Shown: positions 17,542 through 30,728 of the stretch, one piece after another | How the letters are laid out: the number at the start of each line of letters is the position of its first letter | Position numbering within the stretch: the first letter of the stretch is position 1 | NCBI RefSeq assembly: GCF_003724155.1 | Contig: NZ_RJJQ01000014.1 | Location: 62,001 to 126,000 of the forward strand | Length of the DNA: 64,000 nucleotides | Reading direction: 5' to 3' | DNA from: Flexivirga caeni | GTDB taxonomy: Bacteria; Actinomycetota; Actinomycetes; Actinomycetales; Dermatophilaceae | The notes under the pieces: generated by a model | The model's database searches: none | What the model was told of the DNA's origin: nothing | The model's input: the letters and a program-made list of their open reading frames with translations, nothing else | Made by a program: the position numbers and the translations under genes

Positions 17542-19082
17542 CACGCACTCACCGGCTTCGGCCGGCGCGGCGTGCGCGACTCGCGATCGAACCACAGCCC
17601 GAGCAGGGTCCCCGGCAGCACGGCCATGGCCACGATCACCAGCGCGTAGGGCGCGGCAGCCCCATTGGCGACCTCGCTCTGATAGGCCCAGAACTGGGTG
17701 GCCAGCGTCTCCACCCCGATCGGCGCGAGCACCAGAGTGGCGGTGAGCTCGGTGATGGCGGTGAGGAAGACCAGGCAGAAGCCCGCCACCAGCCCGGGCG
17801 CGATGAGCGGCACCGTCACCCGGAAGAAGACGGTGACCGGATGACGACCGAGCGACACTCCGACGTCGGCGAGTTCGGGCGGCGCCTGCGCGCAGGAGGC
17901 CCGCACACAGACCAGCGCGAGGGGAAAGAACAGCAGCGCGTAGGCGACGACCAGCAGCGTGCTCGTCTGGTAGACGCTGTAGGCGAATCGGGTCGCGAAG
18001 TAGACCAGGCTCAGCGCGATCACCACCCCGGGAACCGCCTGGGTGACGAACGTGGACCGCTCCAGCACGTCCCGGGTCCGGGTATGACGCCGCAGCGTCA
18101 TCAGTGCCACGGGCGTCGCGAGCACGACGGCGAGCAGTGCTCCGCCCGCGCTGTATTCAAGCGTGGACCAGGTCGCCTGTCCCAGCGTCGCGACCGGCGG
18201 CAAGGTCGTCGCCCGGCTCTGCCGGATCCAGTAGACGAGAGTGCCGACCGGGACCCCGACGCCCAGGCCGGCGAGACCGAGCAGCGCCAGCATCGCCGGA
18301 ACGGCCGCCGGTCGCCACCGGGGCGGCTCCGGTGGCCGCCGCACCCCTGTCGCCATACCTCCGTCGCGGCGGGAGAGGAGTCCGTCGGCGCCGAGGACGA
18401 GCAGGCCGAGCAGCACCAGTGGCATCGACAGCGCACCGGCCGCCTCGGGCTCGAATTGGAACTCGGTGAACACCTCGGTGGTGAACGTGGGATAGCGCAG
18501 GATTTCGAAGGCGCCGTACTCCGAGATCACGGTTAGCACGACGAGCACCGTTCCGCCGAACAGCGCCGGGGTGAGCTGCGGCAGGCTGACCCGCCAGAAC
18601 GTCGCCAGCCGGCCCACACCCAGTCCGTGGGCGGTGTCCTCCAGCACCGGGTCGGATCGCCGTAGCGCTGCGGCGACCGGGAGGTACACCAGCGGGTAGG
18701 TGCCCAGCACCATCACCAGCGTCGCACCGCCGAGCGGGTTGATCCGCGGGTCGATCAGGTGCCACGCCCAACCGACCACGAAGTCCGGCATCGCCAGCGG
18801 CAGCACGAGCAGCACCGTCCAGAGCCACCGCAGCGGCAGCCGGGTCCGCTCGGTCGCCCACGCGGCGGCGACGCCCACGGCAGCCGACAGCACGGCCACG
18901 AGAACGGCGAGCACGACGGTATGGCGCAGCAGCATCGCCGACCTGGACCGGAACAGCACCCGGTGGATCTCGCCCCACCCGGCCGCTTGGGCGTCGGTCG
19001 CCAGCAGGATCAGCGGCGACAGCGTGACCAGCGCGATCACCGCGCCGACGTAGACGGCGGCGTGCCGCCGCAGGAAACGCAT
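17541..19082 (-). CDS. Ferric iron ABC transporter permease (FbpB-like, fused double unit)
   Basis: A 513-residue permease with about twelve membrane helices, made of two binding-protein-dependent transport units, as is usual for FbpB. The EAA-like loops facing the ATPase are DTAHGLGVGRLATFWRVSLP in the first half and ELADVGVSLGRHPVTVFFRV in the second. It begins 11 bp after the binding protein stop and overlaps the ATPase start. Confidence 0.9.
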   Translation of the reverse strand: MRFLRRHAAVYVGAVIALVTLSPLILLATDAQAAGWGEIHRVLFRSRSAMLLRHTVVLAVLVAVLSAAVGVAAAWATERTRLPLRWLWTVLLVLPLAMPDFVVGWAWHLIDPRINPLGGATLVMVLGTYPLVYLPVAAALRRSDPVLEDTAHGLGVGRLATFWRVSLPQLTPALFGGTVLVVLTVISEYGAFEILRYPTFTTEVFTEFQFEPEAAGALSMPLVLLGLLVLGADGLLSRRDGGMATGVRRPPEPPRWRPAAVPAMLALLGLAGLGVGVPVGTLVYWIRQSRATTLPPVATLGQATWSTLEYSAGGALLAVVLATPVALMTLRRHTRTRDVLERSTFVTQAVPGVVIALSLVYFATRFAYSVYQTSTLLVVAYALLFFPLALVCVRASCAQAPPELADVGVSLGRHPVTVFFRVTVPLIAPGLVAGFCLVFLTAITELTATLVLAPIGVETLATQFWAYQSEVANGAAAPYALVIVAMAVLPGTLLGLWFDRESRTPRRPKPVSA

Positions 19083-19093
19083 CGACCCGCCGT

Positions 19094-20179
19094 TCAGATC
19101 AGGCCGGCGCGCTGCAGCAGGTCCTTGGCTTGCAGTCCGGTGCCGAGGTCAGCCGGGCTGAACGCATTCGGTTCGTAGCTCGATATCGGCGGCAGTGCGG
19201 GGTTCGCGGGAATGCCCGGCTTCACCGGGTATTCGAAGCTCTCGCCGGCCTCCAGCACCTCCTGGCCGGACTTGCTGGTCATGAAGTTCAGCAGCTCCTG
19301 CGCAGCAGCCTGGTGCTTACTCGACTTGAGCACGGCAGCACCGGAGATCGCCTTGACGAACCCGGGGTCGTGCGGCGCGAAGTAGGCAAGCTTGGCGTTA
19401 CCCGTGCCGCCGGACACGACCGCCTTGAGGCGGTAGTAGTAATAGTGGTTGATCACCGCGAAGTCGGTGATGCCCTGCGAGACGTCACTGGTCAGCGTCT
19501 CGTTGTCGGGCACGTTGTCGTTGGAGCCCGCGTTGGCCCGCAGACCCTTGAGCCAGGCGAGCGTTGCGGCGCTGCCCTTGGCGCGGTCCACCGAAGCCAC
19601 GATCGGCCAGAAGTCGGTCTCGGCCGGCGCGATCTCGATCTTGCCCTTGTAGCGGGGGTCGGCCATGTCCATGATCGACTTCGGCAGCTGCGCCTCGCTG
19701 ATCTTCTTGGGGTTGTAGATCATCGCGCTGATGCGGGCCGACACTCCCACCCAGTCGCCGTCCGCGGCGCTGTCGGCCTTCGGCACCTGGGCGAGCGTGC
19801 CGGAGTCGACCTTCGCGAGCATCCCGCGGTCGGCGAGCTGCTGCAACCAGTTGGAGTTCTCCGTGTAGAAGACGTCGGCCGGGGACCGCGAGCCCTCCTT
19901 CTCCAGCTGCGCGGTCAGCACGTCCTCGTCGTTGGCGTCGATCCGGACGTGGATGCCGGTCTGCTGTTCGAAGGCCGCGACCATCGCGTCCGTGGTCTGC
20001 GGGTGCTGCGCGCTGTAGAGCACGATCGTCTGGCCGCGCAGCGAGCTCCCGCTGCCGGTGGCCGTCGAACCCTTCGCGGAGCCGCCGCACGCCGCCAGCG
20101 AGCCGACCAGGACGGCGGCGAGCACGGACATGCCGAGGGTGGTGACCCGGCGGTGAGTGACTGCGGTGCGACGTGTCAT
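19094..20179 (-). CDS. Ferric iron ABC transporter substrate-binding lipoprotein (FbpA-like)
   Basis: A 361-residue binding protein. The signal peptide ends in the lipobox LAAC at about residue 31, so it is a membrane-anchored lipoprotein. The mature protein matches FbpA-type iron-binding proteins: VLYSAQHPQTTDAMVAAFEQ, a middle VPDNETLTSDVSQGITDFAVINHYYYYR whose Tyr run contains the two expected ferric ligands, and LNFMTSKSGQEVL. The ATG at 20179 is preceded by GAGGA. It heads the three ABC genes downstream of the Dyp peroxidase. Confidence 0.92.
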   Translation of the reverse strand: MTRRTAVTHRRVTTLGMSVLAAVLVGSLAACGGSAKGSTATGSGSSLRGQTIVLYSAQHPQTTDAMVAAFEQQTGIHVRIDANDEDVLTAQLEKEGSRSPADVFYTENSNWLQQLADRGMLAKVDSGTLAQVPKADSAADGDWVGVSARISAMIYNPKKISEAQLPKSIMDMADPRYKGKIEIAPAETDFWPIVASVDRAKGSAATLAWLKGLRANAGSNDNVPDNETLTSDVSQGITDFAVINHYYYYRLKAVVSGGTGNAKLAYFAPHDPGFVKAISGAAVLKSSKHQAAAQELLNFMTSKSGQEVLEAGESFEYPVKPGIPANPALPPISSYEPNAFSPADLGTGLQAKDLLQRAGLI

Positions 20180-20278
20180 GACTGCGTGTTCCTCGTAGGT
20201 CGTGCCGCGCGCAGCGGCGGGGTGATCGGTGGCGGTGATCGGTCGGGTCGGGTCGTGGGGTCCGTCAGGTCAGGTGCG

Positions 20279-21634
20279 TCAGGTCAGCAGGGTGCGACCG
20301 ATCCAGTCCCCCGACTGCGTCGCGCCCGGCGGCACGGCGAAGACCGCACTCGCGGTATGGGTGATGAACTCGTTCATGGCGTCGTTCTCCGCAAGCCTGG
20401 CGTTGATCGGCACGAACGCCGTGCGCGGATCCTTCTGGTAGGCAAGGAAGAGCAGGCCCGCGTCATACTCCAGCGATTGCCGCCACGGGGGCCAGCGTTC
20501 GGTGAACGGGGTCGTGCCGTTGTTGTAGGCGAACGCCCGCCGCATGATCACGGCGCCGTTGTTCGCCTGCGGGGACGCCAGCCGCACGTGCGCGGTCTGC
20601 GGTATGACGGGGTCCCCAGCACTGGTTTTCGCCGACAGGTCCAGTGCGGAGAACTCGCCGTGACCGCCGAGGGGCGCGCCGCTCAGCTTATGCCGGCCGA
20701 TGACCTGTTCCTGAGACGAGGGCGCCAGCCGATCCCAGTGCTCCAGCGCCATCCGGATGCGGCGATAGACCAGGTAGCTGCCGCCGCGCATCCAGGCCGG
20801 GCCTTCCGAACCGGCCCAGACCGTGGCGTCCAGGTCGGCCGGCGGATGGACGTTGGAGTTGACGGTGCCGTCCTTGAAACCCATCAGGTTGCGGGGTGTG
20901 CCAGCATCGTTGGTCGGCGTGAAGCCCAGCTGGGTCCAGCGCAGCGCGGCGACGTCCGGAGCGATGCGCGCGATGCTGCGGATGGCGTGGAAGGCGACCT
21001 GCGGATCGTCCGCGCACGCCTGCAGGTAGAGATCGCCCTCACTGTCGGCAGCAGTCAGCTGGTCGCCGGGGAAGTGCGGCAGGACAGCCAGCGCCGGCGG
21101 CAGCTTGGCCTTCAGCCCCATCCGGTCCTGCCCGTCCGGGTCGACGAACAGCGACCGGCCGAAACCGACCGTCAGCGTCAGCCGCTGCGGGCCGAGTAAG
21201 TACGCCTCCAGCGAATCGTCGGTCGTCGACGGCTGGGTGGCATCTGCGTAGGCGTTGCGGTCGGCGGCATCGTTGCTGGAGTACATCGGCACGGTGTTCG
21301 ATGAGCCGGTCGTCAGCTCGGCGGCCAGTTTGGTCCAGTCGCGCAGCAACGCTGCGAGGTCTGCGACGCGATCGCTCTTGAGGTCGAACGCGGCGAGCAC
21401 GGTGTTGCGCTGGGTGTCGGTGGTGATGCCCGTCTGATGCAGGCCGTAGAACGGCTCCCGGCTTCCCTTTGCCGAAGGCGGCGCCGCGACGGCACGACCT
21501 ACGAAACTCCCGATCACCCCGCCTCCGACGACACCGGCACCCACGAGTGCACCGCCGCGCAGCAGCGAGCGCCGGCTCGGTCCGTTCTCCACAGTGTCCT
21601 GGTCCGGTGCGTCCCCAGGTCGCATGTCCGCCAT
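20279..21634 (-). CDS. Tat-exported Dyp-type heme peroxidase (EfeB-like)
   Basis: A 451-residue Dyp-type peroxidase. The N terminus has the twin-arginine signal SRRSLLRGGALVGAGVVGGG. The heme domain has the GFKDGT motif (distal Asp region of GxxDG), and YLVYRRIRMALEHWDRL. In EfeUOB systems this enzyme helps take iron from heme or oxidises ferrous iron for uptake. Start and stop overlap with the upstream lipoprotein gene (TGATG), so it is coupled to it. The 99-bp gap to FbpA has short G-rich direct repeats but no clear promoter. Confidence 0.93.
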   Translation of the reverse strand: MADMRPGDAPDQDTVENGPSRRSLLRGGALVGAGVVGGGVIGSFVGRAVAAPPSAKGSREPFYGLHQTGITTDTQRNTVLAAFDLKSDRVADLAALLRDWTKLAAELTTGSSNTVPMYSSNDAADRNAYADATQPSTTDDSLEAYLLGPQRLTLTVGFGRSLFVDPDGQDRMGLKAKLPPALAVLPHFPGDQLTAADSEGDLYLQACADDPQVAFHAIRSIARIAPDVAALRWTQLGFTPTNDAGTPRNLMGFKDGTVNSNVHPPADLDATVWAGSEGPAWMRGGSYLVYRRIRMALEHWDRLAPSSQEQVIGRHKLSGAPLGGHGEFSALDLSAKTSAGDPVIPQTAHVRLASPQANNGAVIMRRAFAYNNGTTPFTERWPPWRQSLEYDAGLLFLAYQKDPRTAFVPINARLAENDAMNEFITHTASAVFAVPPGATQSGDWIGRTLLT

Positions 21635-22869
21635 CAGTGCAGCAACGCCAGGGTGTTTTCGTCGTCCTTGACGAACAGGACGCCGTGCCGGTACGGATCG
21701 ATCGCGAGGTCGAACAGGTCCCCGCTGCCGGCCGGGTCCTGGCCGGTGTTCTCGATCGCGTAGTCCTCGCCGACCTGCTCCCCGGACGGGGTGACTTCGA
21801 CGATCTTGCCGTTCCGCGCGTTCGCGACCAGCAGATCGCCACCGGGCGCGAACGTCATACCGAGCGGATCGCTCAGCTGACCGCCGCTCGTCAGCGTCGT
21901 ACCGACCCCTGCCGAGGTAGTGCGGGTGAGAGCGTTCGGCACCTTCTGGACACGATTGCCGACGTTGTCCGCAACGTACAGGGTGCCATTCGAGCCGAGC
22001 AGCAGACCGGTCGGACCCTTGACGAAGACGGTCGGGTCGCCGGCCTCGCCATACCCGCTGGCGATCACGGTGTGTGCGGTCACCGTCGGTGGGCTGCTGG
22101 CGGTCTGCTTCAGCGTGAGGCGTACGACATTGCCGCCGTGAGCTGTCGCCGTCGGCGAATGCTTCAGGCCCACCAGGGTGTTGTCGACGAACAGGGTGGC
22201 GGTGTCACCGTCGTCCTTGACCGTGGCGTCCCACGGACCGTTCAGATATGGCGCACTGATGGTCTTGACGAGCTTGCCCTTCGGAGAAACCACGAGCAGG
22301 CACCCCCGGCCTGCGGTGGTCGTCACGCCGTCGGTGCTGGGCAGGCTGCCCACGATGATCCAGCCGGTCTTGAGCTGGACCATGGCTGTGGTGAGGCCGA
22401 CGCCGCCCGGGCAGCTGCGCTTGGCGCCCGCGAGATTGGCAAACACACTGACGCTGCCCTTCGGATGCATGTCGACGATCGTCGTGCCGGTGCCCTGGAA
22501 GTTCGAGCGGTTGTTGAAGTTGTCGACCAGGACGTCGCCGGCCCGCTCCGAGCCGATCGTGCGGGTCACGGGCAAGATCGCGTACGGGTTCTCGTCGCCG
22601 TTGGCCGGGGTCGTCGAACCGAGCACCGTCACCGTCTTCTTGCCGGCGAGGTAGGAGCCCGGCTTCGGCCGCAGCACCGTGGCGGCGCTCGCGTCGAGTG
22701 CGGAGATCTGTTTGTCCGCGAATGCCTTGGCTTGATGCCCGGTCAGCCCCTGGGGCGTGGACGTCTTCGATCCCGAACTGCTGCATCCGGCGGCAGTCAC
22801 GGCCAGTGCCATCACCGCAGCAGCGAGTCCGACCCGGCGTCCCGAGGTCCGCACGACACTCATGACCAC
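21634..22869 (-). CDS. NHL/beta-propeller-like lipoprotein of the iron operon
   Basis: A 411-residue predicted lipoprotein. The lipobox VTAAGC lies about 28 residues in. The mature part has repeated strands such as GLLLGSNGTLYVADNVGNRVQKV and PGGDLLVANARNGKIVEV, typical of NHL or SMP-30-like beta propellers. It is the first gene of the operon behind two IdeR-like boxes. I cannot assign a role; its position next to a Dyp peroxidase and ferric transporter suggests iron or heme handling at the outer membrane face. The GTG at 22869 follows GAGGAG at 5 bases; ATG 22863 is an alternative. Confidence 0.72.
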   Translation of the reverse strand: MVMSVVRTSGRRVGLAAAVMALAVTAAGCSSSGSKTSTPQGLTGHQAKAFADKQISALDASAATVLRPKPGSYLAGKKTVTVLGSTTPANGDENPYAILPVTRTIGSERAGDVLVDNFNNRSNFQGTGTTIVDMHPKGSVSVFANLAGAKRSCPGGVGLTTAMVQLKTGWIIVGSLPSTDGVTTTAGRGCLLVVSPKGKLVKTISAPYLNGPWDATVKDDGDTATLFVDNTLVGLKHSPTATAHGGNVVRLTLKQTASSPPTVTAHTVIASGYGEAGDPTVFVKGPTGLLLGSNGTLYVADNVGNRVQKVPNALTRTTSAGVGTTLTSGGQLSDPLGMTFAPGGDLLVANARNGKIVEVTPSGEQVGEDYAIENTGQDPAGSGDLFDLAIDPYRHGVLFVKDDENTLALLH

Positions 22870-22888
22870 GACTACTCCTCAGCAAAAT

Positions 22889-22927
22889 TTAGGTAAGCCT
22901 TCGCTTTATTAGGCGAGGCTTTGCTTA
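22889..22927. promoter_or_regulatory. Two adjacent IdeR/DtxR-like iron boxes
   Basis: Two 19-base sites end to end, 22889-22907 and 22909-22927, each matching the IdeR consensus TTAGGTTAGGCTAACCTAA at about 13 of 19 positions (the first best read on the minus strand, the second on the plus). They lie 20-58 bp upstream of the lipoprotein start, the usual place for iron-dependent repression. Confidence 0.7.
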
Positions 22928-23006
22928 GTTAAGAGGGGGTTGATGAGTGGACGCTGGGAAAAGCCTGCCGTCAGGCTCAATGCCCGGGGCGCGTCAGAGC
23001 CGGCGG

Positions 23007-23672
23007 CTAGCGCCGTGCGGACTGTGCGGCGTCCGCCGCCCGGGCGAGCCAGGCGGGCGCGTCGCCATACCGCTGGGAGGGGATCAGCCGTCCGGCCGCG
23101 CTGTCCTCGACCAGTTGCGCCATCCGCCGGTCACGCGTCGCCTGCTGTTTGGCGCTGGTCACCCAGTTGACGCACACACGGCGGTAGGTCGCGGTCGCGG
23201 TTACCCAAAAGGCTGTAGCCGCAGGCGAATCCGCGAGTTGCGCGGCATAGTCGTCGGGCAGCTCCAACACACCCGCCCGCTCGTGCGCGTATGGCGCAGG
23301 CTCGCGCCGCCGCGCCTCCCACACGGCGAGGCCGGCCGGCTGCATCCGTCCCTCCGCCCGCAACTGCTCGACCAGCTCGAGGTTGACCTTGCTCCAGTGA
23401 CCGGTGCGCTTGCGCGGCGTCCAGCGCTGCCGGACGAAGTCGTCGTCGATGCGCTGCACCACCGAGTCGATCCAGCCCCAGCACAGCGCCTCCCGCACGG
23501 CCTGCGCCCAGGTCAGACCCCGGTCGGGCACGTGCTTCTTGGCCAGTCCCATCCACAGCTCGGTCTCCCGGTCGTGGTGCGCAGCCAGCCAGGCGCCGAA
23601 CTCCGCCGCGTCGGCGAAGAACCGCGCGGGACGCTCCGGCGAGCCGCCGAGACGGCCGGGGACCTTCGGCAT
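23007..23672 (-). CDS. YdeI/OmpD-associated family protein
   Basis: A 221-residue protein matching the YdeI/DUF1801-like family: FADAAEFGAWLAAHHDRETELWMG, then the conserved ALCWGWIDSVVQRIDDDFVRQRWTPRK, and a C-terminal helical segment. Family members are linked to resistance to cationic peptides in Bacillus but the mechanism is unclear. The ATG at 23672 (MPKVPGRLG) is preferred to a longer in-frame start. It is on the minus strand beyond the iron operon promoter. Confidence 0.75.
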   Translation of the reverse strand: MPKVPGRLGGSPERPARFFADAAEFGAWLAAHHDRETELWMGLAKKHVPDRGLTWAQAVREALCWGWIDSVVQRIDDDFVRQRWTPRKRTGHWSKVNLELVEQLRAEGRMQPAGLAVWEARRREPAPYAHERAGVLELPDDYAAQLADSPAATAFWVTATATYRRVCVNWVTSAKQQATRDRRMAQLVEDSAAGRLIPSQRYGDAPAWLARAADAAQSARR

Positions 23673-23720
23673 ACCCACCAGCCTGCCAGGGTCCACCGGC
23701 GCTCCGCGGCGCCCCCGCCA

Positions 23721-23752
23721 TACAGAACGCGCGCTCCAGCGCGCGATCTGCA
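23721..23752. repeat. Imperfect hairpin, copy of the 53.3-kb palindrome
   Basis: Left arm 23721-23735 and right arm 23738-23752 pair with two mismatches around CC. The core AGCGCGCGATCTG is identical to the right arm of the long perfect palindrome at 53309-53354. It lies upstream of the AbiE-type operon. Confidence 0.65.
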
Positions 23753-23780
23753 GAGCGCCGAATACAGTGCAGTGGCCCGC

Positions 23781-23817
23781 CCGTTCAAGTTTTCTCGATT
23801 TTCACGTATGTTGAACA
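23781..23817. promoter_or_regulatory. Possible antitoxin operator
   Basis: GTTCAA near 23784 and TTGAAC near 23811 form an inverted repeat just upstream of the antitoxin ATG at 23819. Further TTGAAC words occur at about 23828 and 23882 inside the gene. AbiEi antitoxins repress their own promoters through inverted repeats, so this is a candidate. Confidence 0.35.
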
Positions 23818-23818
23818 C

Positions 23819-24838
23819 ATGGCAACAATTGAACGCGCGCGAGGGGACGAGTCACCGCTCGTCACCACGGTGCTCCGCCAACTTGAACACCTGGGTCTCG
23901 CTGCACAGTGGGAGCCGGGTGACCGCGTCCTCGCGAACGTGACAACGGGGACTCTCCACCTCGCCGACGGCGCGCTACAGCGTGCGATCCCCGCAGTGGC
24001 GGCACCTCGCGCCGCCACTGCGGATCTGACGTTGCTGCCTCACGACGACCGCACGGTCCTGCTGACAACCACCGTCTCACCCGCACACGCGGCGCAGGTC
24101 CACGAACGCGGTTGGGGCGGCTACGTCGACACGGCCGGGAACGCCTTTCTGCGCGCAGAGGGTCTGGTCATCGACATTCAGGGCCGTCGAGCCCCTGTTG
24201 CCCGACCCACGCTGTCAGCCGCGTTCACCCGGGCCGGCCTGCCAGTTACTTTCGCCCTTATCCTCTGCAACGACGTCGGCGCCAGCGCAAACCAGCGGAA
24301 GCTGGTGCGTCTCAGCGGTGCGTCGATCGGCACCGTCAACAGGGTCGTGCGAGCCCTGCGAGAGCGAACGCCACCGTTGCTGGCACCCGATGGCTACGAG
24401 CTGCTAGATACCCATCGCCTTGAGGCCGAATGGCTCTCGGCATACACGGCCCTCCAGCCGACCACCTGGCCAGACGAGCGATACAGCAGCAGCACCTGGC
24501 GGACCGCCCTGGACGTCGTCCGGGCAACTGCACTCCCTCCGGGGGCGCTGCTCAGCTCGGAGGCTGCTGCTGCACGGCTGGGAGCACCGATCCGACCCAC
24601 GACCGCCCTGTTCTACGTCGATGACGGGGGAACGGGGCGGCGGGATCTGATCACGCAAGGGCGCCTCCGCCGAGATGAGGAGGGCACGATTAGCATCCGC
24701 CCCGCGTTCTGGCGCCTCACCCCGTCGCCTCCAGAAAAGCAGACGGTCCCGCGGCTCCTGCTCCGTGCCGATCTACTGCTCGAAGACGACCCGCGCATCG
24801 ACGAGATCCGTCGGAAATTCTTTGACGAGCGCCGATGA
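23819..24838 (+). CDS. AbiEi-like antitoxin (type IV toxin-antitoxin)
   Basis: A 339-residue protein that I assign to the AbiEi antitoxin group from its length, its winged-helix-like middle segment (NDVGASANQRKLVRLSGASIGTVNRVVRALRE) and its overlap with a nucleotidyltransferase gene. AbiEi proteins repress the operon and neutralise AbiEii. The ATG at 23819 follows possible operator repeats. The stop overlaps the next ATG (ATGA). Codon use is less GC-biased than in the neighbours, which suggests acquisition. Confidence 0.72.
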   Translation: MATIERARGDESPLVTTVLRQLEHLGLAAQWEPGDRVLANVTTGTLHLADGALQRAIPAVAAPRAATADLTLLPHDDRTVLLTTTVSPAHAAQVHERGWGGYVDTAGNAFLRAEGLVIDIQGRRAPVARPTLSAAFTRAGLPVTFALILCNDVGASANQRKLVRLSGASIGTVNRVVRALRERTPPLLAPDGYELLDTHRLEAEWLSAYTALQPTTWPDERYSSSTWRTALDVVRATALPPGALLSSEAAAARLGAPIRPTTALFYVDDGGTGRRDLITQGRLRRDEEGTISIRPAFWRLTPSPPEKQTVPRLLLRADLLLEDDPRIDEIRRKFFDERR

Positions 24839-25626
24839 TCGACTTGACCGGACGCACAGATGTCCTCGTGCCGGAGGAGGTCCTCTCCGAGCTGTCGAGC
24901 GCGTGCCGCGAGCTTGGGCTTGAGTTCCTCGTCGTAGGTGCGGCGGCACGAGATCTCATCATCCACGCGCGTCAGCAGAGCAACCCCGAGCGAGAGACAG
25001 ACGACGTGGATATCGCGGTCGCTGTCCGTGCCGAGGGCCAGTTCTCAGACCTCATCCGACGTTTCCCTCTCGTGAGGGGTCACCAGAACAAGATCACGGT
25101 GCACGACGTGGAGGTCGATGTCGTCCCATTCGGAGACATAGAACAGGCTCGAACAATTCTCTTTCCGGACGATCACCGTCTTGACGTCAACGGGCTCCAG
25201 GAAGCCCACGCCACTGCCGTCAGCGTGCGTATGCCGAACGGTACCGAGATACGCGCGGCCGGCGCACCAGCCCAGACCGCGCTCAAGATCCTCGCGTGGC
25301 GCGACCGGCACGAGGCGAATACGAAGGACGGCATCGACCTGCGGGTCATCCTGCTTTCGTTGTCAGCGGACCCATTCGTCAACGAGGTTTGGGGGGATGA
25401 CGTGGCGCTCGATGCAACCGATGCCGACATCATCACCGCGGCTGCGTTCCACTACGCGCGAATCGCCGCCGAGCCTTTTACCGTGCATGACGGCATGGCG
25501 GTGGTCGACGTCCTCCACGACACGACCCTTCGAGCACTCCTCACGCGGGATATGCGCAGCAACCTCTTGGCGCCCTCGCTGCTCGACGCATATGCGAAAG
25601 GATTCCTCACGGGTCTGCGGTGCTGA
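24835..25626 (+). CDS. AbiEii-like nucleotidyltransferase toxin
   Basis: A 263-residue nucleotidyltransferase. The active-site pattern is VVGAAARDL at 33-41 followed by ETDDVDIAV at 54-62, the metal-binding acidic pair of the DNA polymerase beta fold, and a third acid probably in VEVDVVPFG. AbiEii/MenT toxins transfer nucleotides to targets such as tRNA. The gene overlaps the antitoxin by four bases. It ends about 100 bp from the convergent atpD. It may act in phage defence by abortive infection. Confidence 0.75.
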   Translation: MIDLTGRTDVLVPEEVLSELSSACRELGLEFLVVGAAARDLIIHARQQSNPERETDDVDIAVAVRAEGQFSDLIRRFPLVRGHQNKITVHDVEVDVVPFGDIEQARTILFPDDHRLDVNGLQEAHATAVSVRMPNGTEIRAAGAPAQTALKILAWRDRHEANTKDGIDLRVILLSLSADPFVNEVWGDDVALDATDADIITAAAFHYARIAAEPFTVHDGMAVVDVLHDTTLRALLTRDMRSNLLAPSLLDAYAKGFLTGLRC

Positions 25627-25668
25627 GCTGCCGACACTGAGGCGCCGACCTCAGAGCGCCGACACGAA

Positions 25669-25704
25669 AATCCCCCCGGAACGCCGAAGCATTCCAGGGG
25701 GATT
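25669..25704. terminator. Bidirectional terminator between AbiEii and atpD
   Basis: AATCCCCCCGGAA at 25669-25681 pairs with TTCCAGGGGGATT at 25692-25704, with an unpaired CGCCGAAGCA loop. AAAA precedes it on the plus strand, so on the minus strand the hairpin is followed by a U run, the form expected for atpD termination. Confidence 0.75.
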
Positions 25705-25728
25705 CGCGAGGACGGCGAAACCGGGGTC

Positions 25729-28154
<2,426 letters not shown>

Positions 28155-28198
28155 GGTGTCCCCTTCCTAGTCGGAGTGTCGTTGCTCGGCGAGCGAGG

Positions 28199-29836
<1,638 letters not shown>

Positions 29837-29915
29837 TGTTGTCTCCTCTTGTGGCGGACCGCTGTCGGCCCGTTAGGTCGTGCCCGGCGTGGGTATGCCG
29901 GAAGGTCTGTCGGGC

Positions 29916-30728
29916 TCAGCCCGCCATGACGCGGCGGGCATCCTCCAGTCGGGTTGCGATGGTGCCGTCGATGACTTCGTCGCCGACCTGCACCCGCAGG
30001 CCACCGACGATGCTCCGGTCGACGACGGTGTTGAGGTGCACCGGCCGCTCGTAGATCCGCGACAGCGACTCGCCGAGCCGGTTTCGCTCGGACTCGGTCA
30101 GCTCCACCGCGGAGGTGACGGTCGCCACGAGCCGGTCCCGCAGTGCGGCCGCGATCGCGACGTACGACTGCAGTTCGCGCTCCACCGAACGCTCCCGGGT
30201 GCCGCCGGCTGCCAGCCGGGCGAGCCGGATGGTCTCCGGCGCAGCCTTGCCCTTGAGCAGTTTCCCGACCAAGTCGGCCTTGTCCGCGCTGTCCCGGCGA
30301 CGGTCGGTCAGCGCGTCCTCGAGATCGCGGTCGCCGGCGATGATGCGCTCGAACCGGAAGAGCTCGTCCTCGACGTCGTCGATGCGTCCGGCGCGCTCGG
30401 CACCGGTCAGGATCGCTTCGACGCCGAGTCGCTCGAGTCCGAGTCCGAGATCGCGCTCATCGCTCCACCGGTGCCCGACGCAAGCGCGCAACACGTGCTC
30501 GGCCGCGTCGCTGACCTTGCCGCCGAAGACCCGGCCGGCCAGGTTGATCCGGCCCGCTGCCTCGGTCGACGGGTCGGTCAGCGCCCGGCGCAAGGATGCA
30601 CTCGAACCCAGCACCTTGGCGATCGCGAGCAACTCGTCGCCGAGCGCGTCGGCGTCGGAACCCGAGCCGATCTGCGCGCCCAGCGCCTGCCTGGCTGTGG
30701 CCAGCGCACGACGAGATGCACCCTGCAT
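29916..30728 (-). CDS. atpH: ATP synthase F1 delta subunit
   Basis: A 270-residue delta subunit, longer than the about 180 of E. coli. The C-terminal OSCP half is clear (LRDRLVATVTSAVELTESERNRL, then VDRSIVGGLRVQVGDEVIDGT). The N terminus has a helical domain. Start overlaps the atpF stop. Confidence 0.93.
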   Translation of the reverse strand: MQGASRRALATARQALGAQIGSGSDADALGDELLAIAKVLGSSASLRRALTDPSTEAAGRINLAGRVFGGKVSDAAEHVLRACVGHRWSDERDLGLGLERLGVEAILTGAERAGRIDDVEDELFRFERIIAGDRDLEDALTDRRRDSADKADLVGKLLKGKAAPETIRLARLAAGGTRERSVERELQSYVAIAAALRDRLVATVTSAVELTESERNRLGESLSRIYERPVHLNTVVDRSIVGGLRVQVGDEVIDGTIATRLEDARRVMAG

